Of a stretch of DNA of 64,000 nt, positions 1 to 8,357 are shown piece by piece. Every line of letters starts with the position of its first letter. Positions within the stretch are counted from its first letter, which is position 1. The position numbers and the translations under genes were made by a program. The stretch covers positions 310,001 to 374,000 of the forward strand of contig NZ_JAJHNP010000002.1 of assembly GCF_020819595.1 (NCBI RefSeq), read 5' to 3'. This DNA comes from Streptomyces barringtoniae. Its GTDB lineage: Bacteria; Actinomycetota; Actinomycetes; Streptomycetales; Streptomycetaceae. The notes under the pieces were generated by a model. It saw only the letters and a program-made list of their open reading frames with translations, ran no database searches and was not told where the DNA came from.

Positions 1-1523
1 CCGGCGGCCGCGGCGGCATGCCGGGTGCCCAGGAGCGCGCAGAGGGCCGGTACCGCCCGCGCGGTGGCGCCCAGCACCTCCAGCGTTCCGATGACCTGGC
101 TGGCGACCGCGTCGTCCCGCGCCCCCGGTCCGCCGGGGCCGCCCGACAGCAGCCGCAGCATCTCCGGAACGGCGTCCTCGTCCCCGACGGCGCTGACCGC
201 CGCCAGCAGCGGGGCGGCGAGCCGGGCGGCGGAGGGGGAGTCCAGGGGAATCCGCCCGAGCCGGTGCCGCACCGCGGGGGCGAGCGGGGCCGCGGCGGCG
301 CCCAGGTGGGCCAGTGCGAACCCCAGGTCCACCGGTGCGGCCGGGCCGGCCAGCAGGTGGGCCAGGGCCGGGACCGCCCGCGGATCGCCGCTCCTGGCCA
401 GCGCCTTGAGCGGACCGCCCAGCGTGCGGGAGTCGCGCTCCACGCGGTGCGTCCACAGGTCGGGCCGGGCGCACACCAGGGTGTGCAGGTCGTCCGCGGC
501 GGGCGCCGCCAGCACGAACAGCTCTGCCAGCACGGCGGCCGCCGCGTCCCGCAACCAGTCGTGCTCCGCCGCCAGTTGAGCGCCGAGCAGCCGGACCGTG
601 CCGCCGTGGTCGCCGCGCCAGCCGCGCAGCAGCGCCGCCGCCATCCACACGCCGTGGCACCGGTCCACCGGGTCCGCACCGGTCAACTGCCCGCCGAGGA
701 GCGCGGTCCGGTCGACCACGCGGTCGCCGAGCGCGGTGTGCAGGGTGCGCAGCAGCCGGGAGCCCTCCTCGTCGGACGGGCGCAGCCGCCATATGCGCCC
801 GACGAGGGAGTCGGTGGCACGGGGCTCGGGGACGCGGGCGCGGTGCGCGGAGCGCTCCCGCAGCAGCCGGACCGCCGTCGGCACCAGGTCGTCGGGCAGC
901 CGGGCGGGCGCGGCGAGCGCCAGCTGGCCGAGCGCGGCGAGCCGCAGCCCCGGCGCGTACGGCGGCGCGCTCACTTCGGCCAGCAGGTCCACCGCGGCGT
1001 CGGCGTGCGCGGGGTACCGGCGGACGAACAGGGCGAGCGCCTCCGGGAGGGCGAGCAGGACCCCGTCGTCCCGCTCGGCCCGCAGCCGCTGCCGTAACAG
1101 GTCCAGGACCCTCGTGGGCGCGGCCAGGAAGTGCACGAGGGCCTGGGCGGCCGCCCGGCGCACCGCCGGGTCCCGGTCCCCCGTGAGCCGGACGAAGACC
1201 TCGGCGCCCGCGCACACTGCCTCCCGCGCGCGCGGGTCCCCGTCAGCGCTCTCCGCGCCGATGCCGACCAGCAGTTCCACGATGCCGCCCCGGTCTGGCA
1301 CCTCCTCGCGGGCCACGAGCGAGAGCAGGAACGGGACGCAGGCGAGCGTCGAGTCGTACACGCACCCCTGGTGGTGCAGCGCGGCGTACATCCCGTCGAG
1401 TGCGGTCGCCCGCTCGGCGGTGTCCGCGGACGCCAGCGCCCGTAACCAGTCGGGCACGTCCTCCGCGCTGCCGTACGCGTGCCGCAGCGAGGCCCAGTCG
1501 ACCTCGTCGATCCCCGTGAACAC
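1..1523 (-). CDS. HEAT-repeat-like protein, 3' end cut by window edge
   Basis: The frame is open from a GTG at 1523-1521 to the left window edge, about 507 codons, with no stop. A ribosome-binding sequence GGGAGG lies 6-7 bases upstream of the GTG. The translation begins MFTGIDEVDWASLRHAYG and then consists of repeated amphipathic alpha-helical pairs rich in Ala, Leu, Arg and Asp (for example DPAVRRAAAQALVHFL), as in HEAT-repeat scaffold proteins of Streptomyces. No catalytic motif is visible. The role is probably protein-protein binding in the cytoplasm, but no partner can be named. The protein must be longer than 507 residues because the C-terminus lies outside the window. The helical-repeat call is reasonably safe; the exact family is not. 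Confidence 0.75.
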   Translation of the reverse strand, partial: MFTGIDEVDWASLRHAYGSAEDVPDWLRALASADTAERATALDGMYAALHHQGCVYDSTLACVPFLLSLVAREEVPDRGGIVELLVGIGAESADGDPRAREAVCAGAEVFVRLTGDRDPAVRRAAAQALVHFLAAPTRVLDLLRQRLRAERDDGVLLALPEALALFVRRYPAHADAAVDLLAEVSAPPYAPGLRLAALGQLALAAPARLPDDLVPTAVRLLRERSAHRARVPEPRATDSLVGRIWRLRPSDEEGSRLLRTLHTALGDRVVDRTALLGGQLTGADPVDRCHGVWMAAALLRGWRGDHGGTVRLLGAQLAAEHDWLRDAAAAVLAELFVLAAPAADDLHTLVCARPDLWTHRVERDSRTLGGPLKALARSGDPRAVPALAHLLAGPAAPVDLGFALAHLGAAAAPLAPAVRHRLGRIPLDSPSAARLAAPLLAAVSAVGDEDAVPEMLRLLSGGPGGPGARDDAVASQVIGTLEVLGATARAVPALCALLGTRHAAAAA

Positions 1524-1691
1524 GTTGTCCTCCCCAGGCGAGTGTCACCTGATCGCGAGTGTGCACCACGGCACTGACAACGGACCGGAGTTGCGCGCTG
1601 ACTGTGTGCGATTCGTCGGCTGTCACCGGCCAGGGCGCAAATCGCCCGCAGTCGGCCGCCGAGAGGAACACCGCCGCCTGGTGGGAGGGGG

Positions 1692-3374
1692 TCAGTTCAG
1701 GCCGGGCAGGGCCCGCTCAAGGATCGTGCCGAGGTCGGTCGCGGAGGGCAGCGTGCCGAACGCGTGCCCCCAGTCGCCGCCCAGCCGGCTCGCGCAGAAG
1801 GCGTCCGCGACCGGGTGCGGGGCGTGCCGGACCAGCAGGGAGGCCTGCAGCGCGAGCGCCATCCGCTCGACCAGCCGACGGGCGCCCACCTGGTCCGTTT
1901 CGGCCAACTGGTCCTTGAGTGCGGCCACCGTCGTGTCCAGGCGGGCGTCGGCCCCGCGCGCGAGGGCGAGTTCGGCGAACAGGGCCTCGGCGCTGTCCGG
2001 TTCGCGGCCGAGGGCGCGCAGCACGTCGAGTGCGTTGACGTTGCCCGAGCCCTCCCAGATCGACAGCAGCGGAGCCTCCCGGTAGTGCCGGGGCATGCCG
2101 GAGTCCTCGACATAGCCGTTGCCGCCCAGGCACTCCAGGGCCTCGGCGGTGAACGCCGGGCCCCGCTTGGTGACCCAGTACTTGCCGACGGCGGTGGCGA
2201 TCCGCCGGAAGGCCCGCTCTCCGGCGTCCCCGCGCACCGCGCGGTCGGCCGCGCCGGCCAGCCGCAGTGTGAGCGTCGTCGCCGCCTCCGACTCCAGCGC
2301 CAGGTCGGCCAGGACGTTGCGCATCAGCGGCTGCTCGACCAGCCGGGCGCCGAACGCGCTGCGGTGCCGGGTGTGATGCCCCGCCTCGACCAGCGTCTTG
2401 CGCATCAGGGTCGCCGAGGACATCACGCAGTCCAGCCGGGTGCAGTTGACCATCTCGATGATGGTCTTCACACCCCGGCCCTCCGGCCCGACCAGCCAGG
2501 CCACCGTCCGGTCGAACTCCGGCTCGGACGAGGCGTTGGAGCGGTTGCCGAGCTTGTCCTTCAGGCGCTGGATGCGGAAGGTGTTGCGGCTGCCGTCCGG
2601 CAGCACCCGCGGCACGAGGAAGCACGACAGACCGCCCGGGGCCTGCGCGAGCACGAGGAACACGTCGCACATCGGCGCCGACGTGAACCACTTGTGCCCG
2701 CGCAGCGTGTACACACCGGGCTCCCCGGTGGGCGTGGCCACGGTGGTGTTCGTCCGGACGTCCGACCCGCCCTGCTTCTCGGTCATGCCCATCCCCGCCA
2801 GCAGACCCGGCTTCTCGCTCGGCACGCGCAGCTCCGGGTCGTACTCCCGGCTGGTGAGCAGCGGTTCGTAGACCTTGGCCAGATCCGGCTGTGCGCGCAG
2901 CGCGGGCACGGCGGCGTACGTCATCGACGTCGGGCAGCCGTGCCCGGCCTCCGTGTGCCCCCACACCAGCCCGCCCGCGCTGCGGGCCACATGGGCGCCG
3001 GGCCGCTCGTCCGCCCACGGGGCGCCGGCCAGGCCCTCGGCGACCGCCGTGCGCATCAGGTGGTGCCAGCTGGGATGGAACTCCACCTCGTCGACCCGGT
3101 GGCCGTAGCGGTCGTGGGTGCGCAGGACCGGCTCGTGCCGGTTCGCCAGCTCGCCCCACTCCTGTGCCTCGGCGCTGCCCGCGCGCACCCCCAGGCGCCG
3201 GATGCCGTCCTCGGCCCACCCGGCGCCCTCCCGGCGCAGCCCCTCCAGCAGGGCGGGATCGTCGGAAGCGTCGTACGGGGCCAGGGGCGGGGCCTGGTTG
3301 GTGACCTCGTGCGTGGCGTACTGGGGCTGCGTCTGCGCAGACGACTGCGCGGGAATCGAGACCATAGGGAGCAT
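1692..3374 (-). CDS. AidB-like acyl-CoA dehydrogenase
   Basis: The 560-residue protein matches the AidB branch of acyl-CoA dehydrogenases in length and motifs: EKQGGSDVRTN, GHKWFTSAPMCD (FAD/acyl-site strand), ECLGGNGYVED and LSIWEGSGN near the C-terminal third. Family members are FAD flavoproteins that oxidise acyl-CoA thioesters or, in the E. coli AidB case, act in the alkylation response; which substrate applies here cannot be read from sequence. ATG at 3374 was chosen, with ATG 3365 as an alternative; neither has a strong ribosome-binding site. A longer upstream frame exists but it runs through the divergent PaaX-type gene and is rejected. The gene shares a 60-bp promoter region with that regulator, which suggests it is its target. 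Confidence 0.9.
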   Translation of the reverse strand: MLPMVSIPAQSSAQTQPQYATHEVTNQAPPLAPYDASDDPALLEGLRREGAGWAEDGIRRLGVRAGSAEAQEWGELANRHEPVLRTHDRYGHRVDEVEFHPSWHHLMRTAVAEGLAGAPWADERPGAHVARSAGGLVWGHTEAGHGCPTSMTYAAVPALRAQPDLAKVYEPLLTSREYDPELRVPSEKPGLLAGMGMTEKQGGSDVRTNTTVATPTGEPGVYTLRGHKWFTSAPMCDVFLVLAQAPGGLSCFLVPRVLPDGSRNTFRIQRLKDKLGNRSNASSEPEFDRTVAWLVGPEGRGVKTIIEMVNCTRLDCVMSSATLMRKTLVEAGHHTRHRSAFGARLVEQPLMRNVLADLALESEAATTLTLRLAGAADRAVRGDAGERAFRRIATAVGKYWVTKRGPAFTAEALECLGGNGYVEDSGMPRHYREAPLLSIWEGSGNVNALDVLRALGREPDSAEALFAELALARGADARLDTTVAALKDQLAETDQVGARRLVERMALALQASLLVRHAPHPVADAFCASRLGGDWGHAFGTLPSATDLGTILERALPGLN

Positions 3375-3434
3375 GTTGCACTCTCGCTGCGGTCGTAGCA
3401 ATACTGCAACAAGGAGGTGCACGTACAGTACGTG
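3374..3434. promoter_or_regulatory. Divergent promoter/operator between the AidB-like and PaaX-like genes
   Basis: Two nested inverted repeats are visible. TGTTGCA (3374-3380) faces TGCAACA (3405-3411) with 24 bases between, a 31-bp centre-to-centre spacing. CACGTA (3420-3425) and TACGTG (3429-3434) form a perfect 15-bp palindrome around CAG. A plausible plus-strand promoter is TTGCAC (3376-3381) with AATACT (3400-3405) 18 bases on. The palindrome lies in the start region of the PaaX-like gene and would suit autorepression. This is inference from symmetry only. Confidence 0.5.
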
Positions 3435-3437
3435 TCC

Positions 3438-4196
3438 ATGCCCATGAACGTCTCGCCCGAGCCGGCGGAGGCAGGTCTGCGGCCGCTGTCCGCGCGGTCG
3501 GTCGTGCTGAGCCTGCTCCTCGGCGCGCACCCGGCGGAGATGCCGGTGAAGGACCTGGTCCGGCTGGTGGAGCCCTTCGGCGTCGGCGGCTCCACGCTGC
3601 GGGCGGCGCTGAGCCGGATGGTGACCTCGGGGGACCTGCGCCGCACCGACGCCGTGTACCGGCTCAGCGACCGGCTGCTGGCGCGCCAGCGGCGCCAGGA
3701 CGAGGGGCTGCGGCCGGGCACGCGCGCGTGGGACGGCGACTGGGAGATGGTGGTGATCACGGCGACCGGCCGCGGCCCCGCCGAACGCGCCGACCTGCGC
3801 ACCCGGTTGGCCGCGCTGCGCCTCGCGGAACTCCGCGAGGGCGTATGGCTGCGCCCGGCCAACCTCGAGCGTGCTCTGCCGGAGATGCTGAGCTCCGTCG
3901 CTCAGACGTACACCGCGCGACCCGAGGAGCCCGCTCACGAGCTGGCCGCACGGCTCTGGCCGCTGGACGCCTGGGCGGCCACCGCGCGGGCCCTGCTCGC
4001 CCGCACCGCGGCCGCCCGGACCCCGGCGGACCGCCTCACCGCGTATGCCGCTGCCGTACGCCACCTGCTGACCGACCCCGTCCTGCCACTCCGACTCCTC
4101 CCCGCCGACTGGCCCGGGGAGGACCTGCGCGCGGCCTATGCCGGCTATCAGCGCGAGTTGGCCGCGTCGGTGGGCCGAAGGGAGCGTGCCGCCTGA
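3438..4196 (+). CDS. PaaX-family-like transcriptional regulator
   Basis: About 252 residues. The N-terminal third (SARSVVLSLLLGAHPAEMPVKDLVRLV ... STLRAALSRMVTSGDLRR, split here by other residues) is a winged helix-turn-helix like that of the phenylacetyl-CoA-responsive repressor PaaX; the middle domain includes WDGDWEMVVI and the C-terminal domain is helical, which is the PaaX domain order. PaaX proteins bind CoA thioesters, which fits the divergent acyl-CoA dehydrogenase. The start is uncertain: ATG 3438 is used, with ATG 3444 and GTG 3417 or 3432 possible, because AAGGAGG (3411-3417) is 20 bases from ATG 3438. A DUF6221 gene begins 5 bases after its stop, so the two are likely co-transcribed. 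Confidence 0.8.
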   Translation: MPMNVSPEPAEAGLRPLSARSVVLSLLLGAHPAEMPVKDLVRLVEPFGVGGSTLRAALSRMVTSGDLRRTDAVYRLSDRLLARQRRQDEGLRPGTRAWDGDWEMVVITATGRGPAERADLRTRLAALRLAELREGVWLRPANLERALPEMLSSVAQTYTARPEEPAHELAARLWPLDAWAATARALLARTAAARTPADRLTAYAAAVRHLLTDPVLPLRLLPADWPGEDLRAAYAGYQRELAASVGRRERAA

Positions 4197-4201
4197 CCGC
4201 C

Positions 4202-4603
4202 GTGACTCTCGTGCGGTTCCTGCGCGCCCGGTTCCAGGAGGAGGAGCGGGTGGCCCGGGACGCGATCGCCGGTGCACCGGGCGCGGTCTGGGGCGTCATG
4301 GCCGACGAGATCGAGCAGGTGCTCACCTCCTGGGACGGCAGGACCACGCACACGCCCCTGGTGCAGTTCGGGGCCGACGATCCCGTGCAGCTGCTCACCC
4401 ATGTGGCCCGGCACGATCCGGCCCGGGTGCTGCGCGAACTCGAGGCGAAGCAGGCGCTGTTGGACGAGCACCGCATGATGGACGACGACACGTGCCGCAC
4501 CTGCCGCCAGGGCGGGCCGCCGCGTTCGCCCTGCACCACGCTGCGCCTGCTCGCCGTGCCGTACGCCGGCCATCCCGGATACGACGACTCCTGGCGTCCT
4601 TAG
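4202..4603 (+). CDS. DUF6221 family protein
   Basis: 133 residues from a GTG start, 5 bases after the PaaX-like stop. The sequence VTLVRFLRARFQEEERVAR at the N-terminus and HVARHDPARVLRELEAKQ in the middle are the hallmark of DUF6221, a Streptomyces family of unknown function. A C-terminal pair of cysteines (DDTCRTCRQG) could bind metal but is only one CxxC. The family is common and usually carried in many copies per genome. The gene ends by overlapping the stop codon of the convergent helicase gene: TTAG at 4600-4603 serves both strands. Confidence 0.8.
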   Translation: MTLVRFLRARFQEEERVARDAIAGAPGAVWGVMADEIEQVLTSWDGRTTHTPLVQFGADDPVQLLTHVARHDPARVLRELEAKQALLDEHRMMDDDTCRTCRQGGPPRSPCTTLRLLAVPYAGHPGYDDSWRP

Positions 4604-6846
4604 TCCGGCGTTCGAGCGGCCTCGACTCCTGGTGCCCCGGATGCCCCGACTGCCCGCGGCGGGTCGCCGGTTTCGCCGACCGCCGGGCCGGTCGGGAAGC
4701 CCAGGCGGATCTGTTCCTCCGCGACGATGCGGCGCGCCATCTCGGTGTCCGACACGTCGACGGCGTCCGGCGTCGCCTCCGCCACCGCGCTGCGCCGGGC
4801 ATAGGCGTCGAACAGGCGGACCTTCCTGCGCAGCATCTCCACCAGCCGCTCGTCCACGCCGCCCGGAGCCAGCAACCGGTGCACCCGGACCGGCCGTACC
4901 TGGCCCATCCGGTGGGCCCGCGCCACCGCCTGCTGTTCGACGGTGGGCTTGATCTGGGGCTCGCAGATGATCACGACGGAGGCGGCCTGGAGGTTGAGTC
5001 CGACACCCGCCGCCTGGATCTGCGCCAGCAGCACCGCCGGACCGGACACGGCCGTGAACTCGTCGACGAGCAACTGGCGCCGCGCGGGCGCCACGCTCCC
5101 GGTGAGCGGGCCGACAACCGCAGAGCCGGCCCGCGACGCGGCGTGGAGCGCGTCCTTCACCACGCCCAGGACGTCGCGGAAGTTGGAGAACACCACCACC
5201 TTGAGCCCGTTCTCGCCCGCCTCCTGCACGATCTCGCGGAGCCGGACCAGCTTGGCGGAGCTCTCCGGGCGGGCGTACGCGGCCCTGCGCATCGCCATGA
5301 AGTTGCCCGAGCGCACCGCCTCGCGGTACGCCTCCTCGTCCGAGGCGCTCGGTTCCTCCCACTCGTCCGTCTGCTGCAGGGCGGGCAGTTCGGCGAGGAC
5401 GTCCACCTGGTTGCGGCGCAGGTAGACCGGGGCGACCGCCTTCCGGAAGGCCACGGAGCCGGGGAGTCCGGCGCCGTCGCCTATGCGCTCGGCCACGGTC
5501 TCGTCGAGCATCCGGACCAGGTTGCGGAACTCGGCGACCCGGTTCTCCATCGGCGTGCCCGTCATGAACAGGACCCGTTCGCAGTGCCCGGCCCACTGGG
5601 CCACGGCCTGGGAGCGCAGGGCCTTGGGGTTCTTCACACAGTGGGCCTCGTCCACCACCAGCATCCCGATCTCGCCCCCGCCGGGAGCCGGGAAGCCGCG
5701 CAGGGCGTCGAAGGTCGTCACGGCGACGCCGCCCCGCCCCTTCCAGTGGGCGAACGCCTCGTGCCGGTCCGGTCCATGCAGGGGCGTGACGTGGAGCGAG
5801 GTGCGTGCCTCGATCTCGCGCGTCCAGTTCACCAGGACGCTCGCCGGGCACACGACCAGGAAGTGGCTCTGCCCTTCGGCGGCCAGATGCGTCAGCGCGG
5901 CCATGGCCTGGACGGTCTTGCCGAGCCCCATCTCGTCGCCGAGGATCACCTTGCGCTGTGCCAGGGCGAACCGGGCGCCGAACGCCTGGTAGCCGCGCAG
6001 CGACACGCGCAGCCCGGAGTCGTCGAGCTGCTGGCCCCGCACCCGCTCGGCGATGCCGTCGGGCAGGAACCCCTCGGCGGCGGCCGTGTCCGGAGCGCGC
6101 CCGGAGATCTCGGCGAGCAGGCCGTAGTACTCGGCGGAACGCAGTTCGAAGTCGACCCAGGCTGCGAGGTCGCTCGACGCGCCCCGCAACAGGTCGACCG
6201 ACGCCTGTGCGAGCGCCTCGGGGGTACCGGCCTCGACCGCCTCCGCCACCAGCGTGCGCAGTTCCTCGACCGCATCCAGCGCGCGGGCCTTCCCGGCCCG
6301 CCCGGCCAGCAGCATGCTCAGCCGCCCGGCGGCGGGGCGGGCGTCGGCCAGCGGGGGGCCGAGCCGCTTCGTCAGCCCGGCGGCGGTGCCGACCGCGCGC
6401 CGCGCGTCGGGCCCCGCCTCCACCAGGACGTGCAGGGCCATGACCAGCGCCGTGGTCCGCGGCTCCGGCCGGTCGACGTCGATGTGTACGGCGACGGTGT
6501 CGTGGACGGCGTCGGACAGCTGCCGTGCGGCCGCGACGATCTGGTCCGCGGTGCGCTGGCCGACTCCGGGGATCTGCCGCAAACGGTAGGGACCGGCTTC
6601 GAGCACCTGCCGGACCGTGCGCAGTCCGCTTCTGTCGACACCGCCCAGCCGCAGCCGCCCGTCCGTGGCGTCCTGCAGCCGCGCCACGGGGATGCCGTCG
6701 AGCGCCTGCTCCACCGCCGCGTCCTGGATCGGCTGCAGCGCCGCGCGGACCGCCTCGACGGCCCTGCCGTGGTCGTCGGCCAGTGCCTGTGCGGCCTCGT
6801 ACAGCCGGGCCGCCCGCGCGACCGCCTCCCGCTCCCTACGCCCCAT
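4600..6846 (-). CDS. SNF2-type DEAD/DEAH-box helicase with helix-hairpin-helix
   Basis: 748 residues from ATG 6846, preceded by GGGGAGGGCGG as ribosome-binding site. Residues near 95-115 carry a helix-hairpin-helix (RQIPGVGQRTADQIVAAA), a non-specific DNA-binding element. The helicase core follows: Walker A DEMGLGKT with Lys310, DEAH at 399-402 (VVDEAHCVKNP), FMTGTPMENR, and a C-terminal motor domain with IQAAGVGLNLQAAS and QAVARAHRMGQ. Such proteins are ATP-driven DNA translocases that remodel DNA-bound proteins or act in repair. A longer frame upstream of 6846 runs into minisatellite sequence and is not credible. The protein ends in a short disordered tail. Confidence 0.9.
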   Translation of the reverse strand: MGRREREAVARAARLYEAAQALADDHGRAVEAVRAALQPIQDAAVEQALDGIPVARLQDATDGRLRLGGVDRSGLRTVRQVLEAGPYRLRQIPGVGQRTADQIVAAARQLSDAVHDTVAVHIDVDRPEPRTTALVMALHVLVEAGPDARRAVGTAAGLTKRLGPPLADARPAAGRLSMLLAGRAGKARALDAVEELRTLVAEAVEAGTPEALAQASVDLLRGASSDLAAWVDFELRSAEYYGLLAEISGRAPDTAAAEGFLPDGIAERVRGQQLDDSGLRVSLRGYQAFGARFALAQRKVILGDEMGLGKTVQAMAALTHLAAEGQSHFLVVCPASVLVNWTREIEARTSLHVTPLHGPDRHEAFAHWKGRGGVAVTTFDALRGFPAPGGGEIGMLVVDEAHCVKNPKALRSQAVAQWAGHCERVLFMTGTPMENRVAEFRNLVRMLDETVAERIGDGAGLPGSVAFRKAVAPVYLRRNQVDVLAELPALQQTDEWEEPSASDEEAYREAVRSGNFMAMRRAAYARPESSAKLVRLREIVQEAGENGLKVVVFSNFRDVLGVVKDALHAASRAGSAVVGPLTGSVAPARRQLLVDEFTAVSGPAVLLAQIQAAGVGLNLQAASVVIICEPQIKPTVEQQAVARAHRMGQVRPVRVHRLLAPGGVDERLVEMLRRKVRLFDAYARRSAVAEATPDAVDVSDTEMARRIVAEEQIRLGFPTGPAVGETGDPPRAVGASGAPGVEAARTPD

Positions 6847-6879
6847 CCGCCCTCCCCTCACGCCGCATCCTTCCATCCG

Positions 6880-7075
6880 GGGGAGGCTCGACGGCGGGCG
6901 CCTTCCGTCCCGGAGGGCTTGAGGGCGGTGCCTCCCGTCTGGAGGGGCTTGATGGGGGCGCCTTCCGACCGGAGGGGAACGGTGTGGCGCCTTCTGCTTG
7001 GAGCGGGCCCGGCGGGGTGTCTTCATCCTGGATGGGGCCCGATGCGGGGGTGCTTTCCGTCTGGAGGCCCGGTCG
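6880..7075. repeat. Degenerate G-rich minisatellite, unit about 33 bp
   Basis: Roughly six imperfect copies of a unit like GGCGCCTTCCGTCTGGAGGG are spaced 30-36 bases apart directly upstream of the helicase gene (copies begin near 6898, 6930, 6958, 6991, 7017 and 7049). The copies diverge by substitution and small indels, and no frame is preserved. The array lies between two divergent genes (helicase minus, membrane protein plus). Confidence 0.6.
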
Positions 7076-7184
7076 CCGGGTAGCGGCACATCGTGGTCCG
7101 CGCCCACGCCCAGGGCGGGGCGACCCGCACGCCGTCCGGCGGCAACACGCCGTACGACGACCCGGCGGGGGAGCGCGAGGCCTG

Positions 7185-7271
7185 CCGTACGTGCCTCCTC
7201 GGCACCGGACCGGCCGCTGCCCGACCTTCCGTACGTGCCTCCTCGGCACCGGACAGGCCGCTGCCCGACCT
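7185..7271. repeat. Tandem duplication, 44-bp period
   Basis: Positions 7185-7227 and 7229-7271 are identical except one base (GGACC versus GGACA). The unit starts CCGTACGTGCCTCCTCGGCA. It lies in the 670-bp gap between the helicase and the next plus-strand gene; I see no gene in the rest of that gap. Confidence 0.8.
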
Positions 7272-7518
7272 CCAGGCCGCGGACTGGCCGCACCTGAACC
7301 CCGAGGACTACCGGGTCCTGCCCTCACGCGTGCCCGAAGGGCTTCTCCAGGGGCCGCGGAGAGACGTACGCGGCGGGTCGCTCGCGCGGTGCGGGTGGCG
7401 CGGGCGCGGTACGAGGCGTTCCCTGGGAAGTGGGCATCCCCGGGCGAGTAGCGGGGATGACCAGCACGGTTTCGGGCACTCGGTGGGGCACGCAAGACGA
7501 TCTCACCCGAGGAGTGTC

Positions 7519-8349
7519 ATGGCTGAGCAGAAGTCGTCGTCGGCCCTCACGGCGCCCCTGCGCGGCGCCGCCTCGGTTCTGCGCAGGGTGCCCGGCGCCG
7601 GGATGGTGGGCAGGACCGCCGAGGGAGCCCTGGACAAGGTCGGCGCGGTCTCGCCCCGTGGACGGCGCATCGCGGTCTACGCGGGGGCCGGAGTGCTCGG
7701 CGCCGCGGGCGTGGTCGAGTGGCCCGTGGCCCTCACCGGCGCGGCCGTGGCCTGGCTCACCCAGCCCCGGCCCAAGCATCCGGCGGACGGCGGGAACGGG
7801 GCCGCGCAAGGTCCCGAGCGCGCCCATGACCTCGGCACCGCGACCCTCCGGACCGGCCACGGCGGGCGGTCCCAGGGTGCCGGCGGCAAGGGTGGGGCGG
7901 ATGCCGGAACCTCCGGCGGGGCCTGGGACGCCGGGGCCGCGGAGGCCGGGGTCGAGGCTGCCGGGGCGGCTGAGGCTTCCGGACAGAGCCGGACAGCCGA
8001 CAGCACCGGGGCACACGGAAGCAGCCGGACCACCGGCGGCACCAGGACGCCCGGAAGCAGCCGGACGGCCCGCAGCGCAGAGGCACACGGAAGTGCCGCC
8101 GCATCCCGGGCCGGCCGGACATCGGGCACCGCCGGGCAGACCGGCAGGGCCGGGCCGGGCGGCGGCGCCCAGGCATCCCGGACCAGCGGTGCGTCCGGCA
8201 CCACAGGGTCGTCCGGTGGCGCCGGGACATCGGAAACCACGGAGACCTCCGCAGGTGCCCGGACCACCCGCAGTGACGAAGGCGCGGTGGGCAAGCCATC
8301 CAGCGGGCCGCTCGGTCCCACGGCGCGGCCCGACCGCACCACGTTCTGA
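7519..8349 (+). CDS. Membrane-associated protein with Ser/Gly/Thr-rich tail, partner of P-type ATPase
   Basis: 276 residues from ATG 7519, with GAGGAG 6-8 bases upstream. Residues 1-48 are amphipathic and positively charged; residues about 50-84 contain hydrophobic stretches (AVYAGAGVLGAAGVVEWPVALTGAAVAWL) broken here into likely one or two membrane segments. From about residue 95 the protein is low-complexity Ser, Gly, Thr, Ala and Arg, probably disordered. The P-type ATPase starts 8 bases after its stop, so the two are an operon. Similar small genes sit ahead of large P-type ATPases in Streptomyces, which hints at an accessory role, but no function is established here. A longer upstream extension of the frame lacks any ribosome-binding site and crosses the tandem repeat. 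Confidence 0.7.
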   Translation: MAEQKSSSALTAPLRGAASVLRRVPGAGMVGRTAEGALDKVGAVSPRGRRIAVYAGAGVLGAAGVVEWPVALTGAAVAWLTQPRPKHPADGGNGAAQGPERAHDLGTATLRTGHGGRSQGAGGKGGADAGTSGGAWDAGAAEAGVEAAGAAEASGQSRTADSTGAHGSSRTTGGTRTPGSSRTARSAEAHGSAAASRAGRTSGTAGQTGRAGPGGGAQASRTSGASGTTGSSGGAGTSETTETSAGARTTRSDEGAVGKPSSGPLGPTARPDRTTF

Positions 8350-8357
8350 GGAGGACC

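Noticed and set aside
4138..7083. 981-codon plus-strand frame
   Set aside because: Antisense to the SNF2 helicase, with low-complexity Arg/Gly/His/Asp composition typical of high-GC shadow frames.
7093..7518. N-terminal extension of the membrane-protein gene
   Set aside because: No ribosome-binding site, crosses a tandem duplication, and the residues look random; ATG 7519 has a good site.
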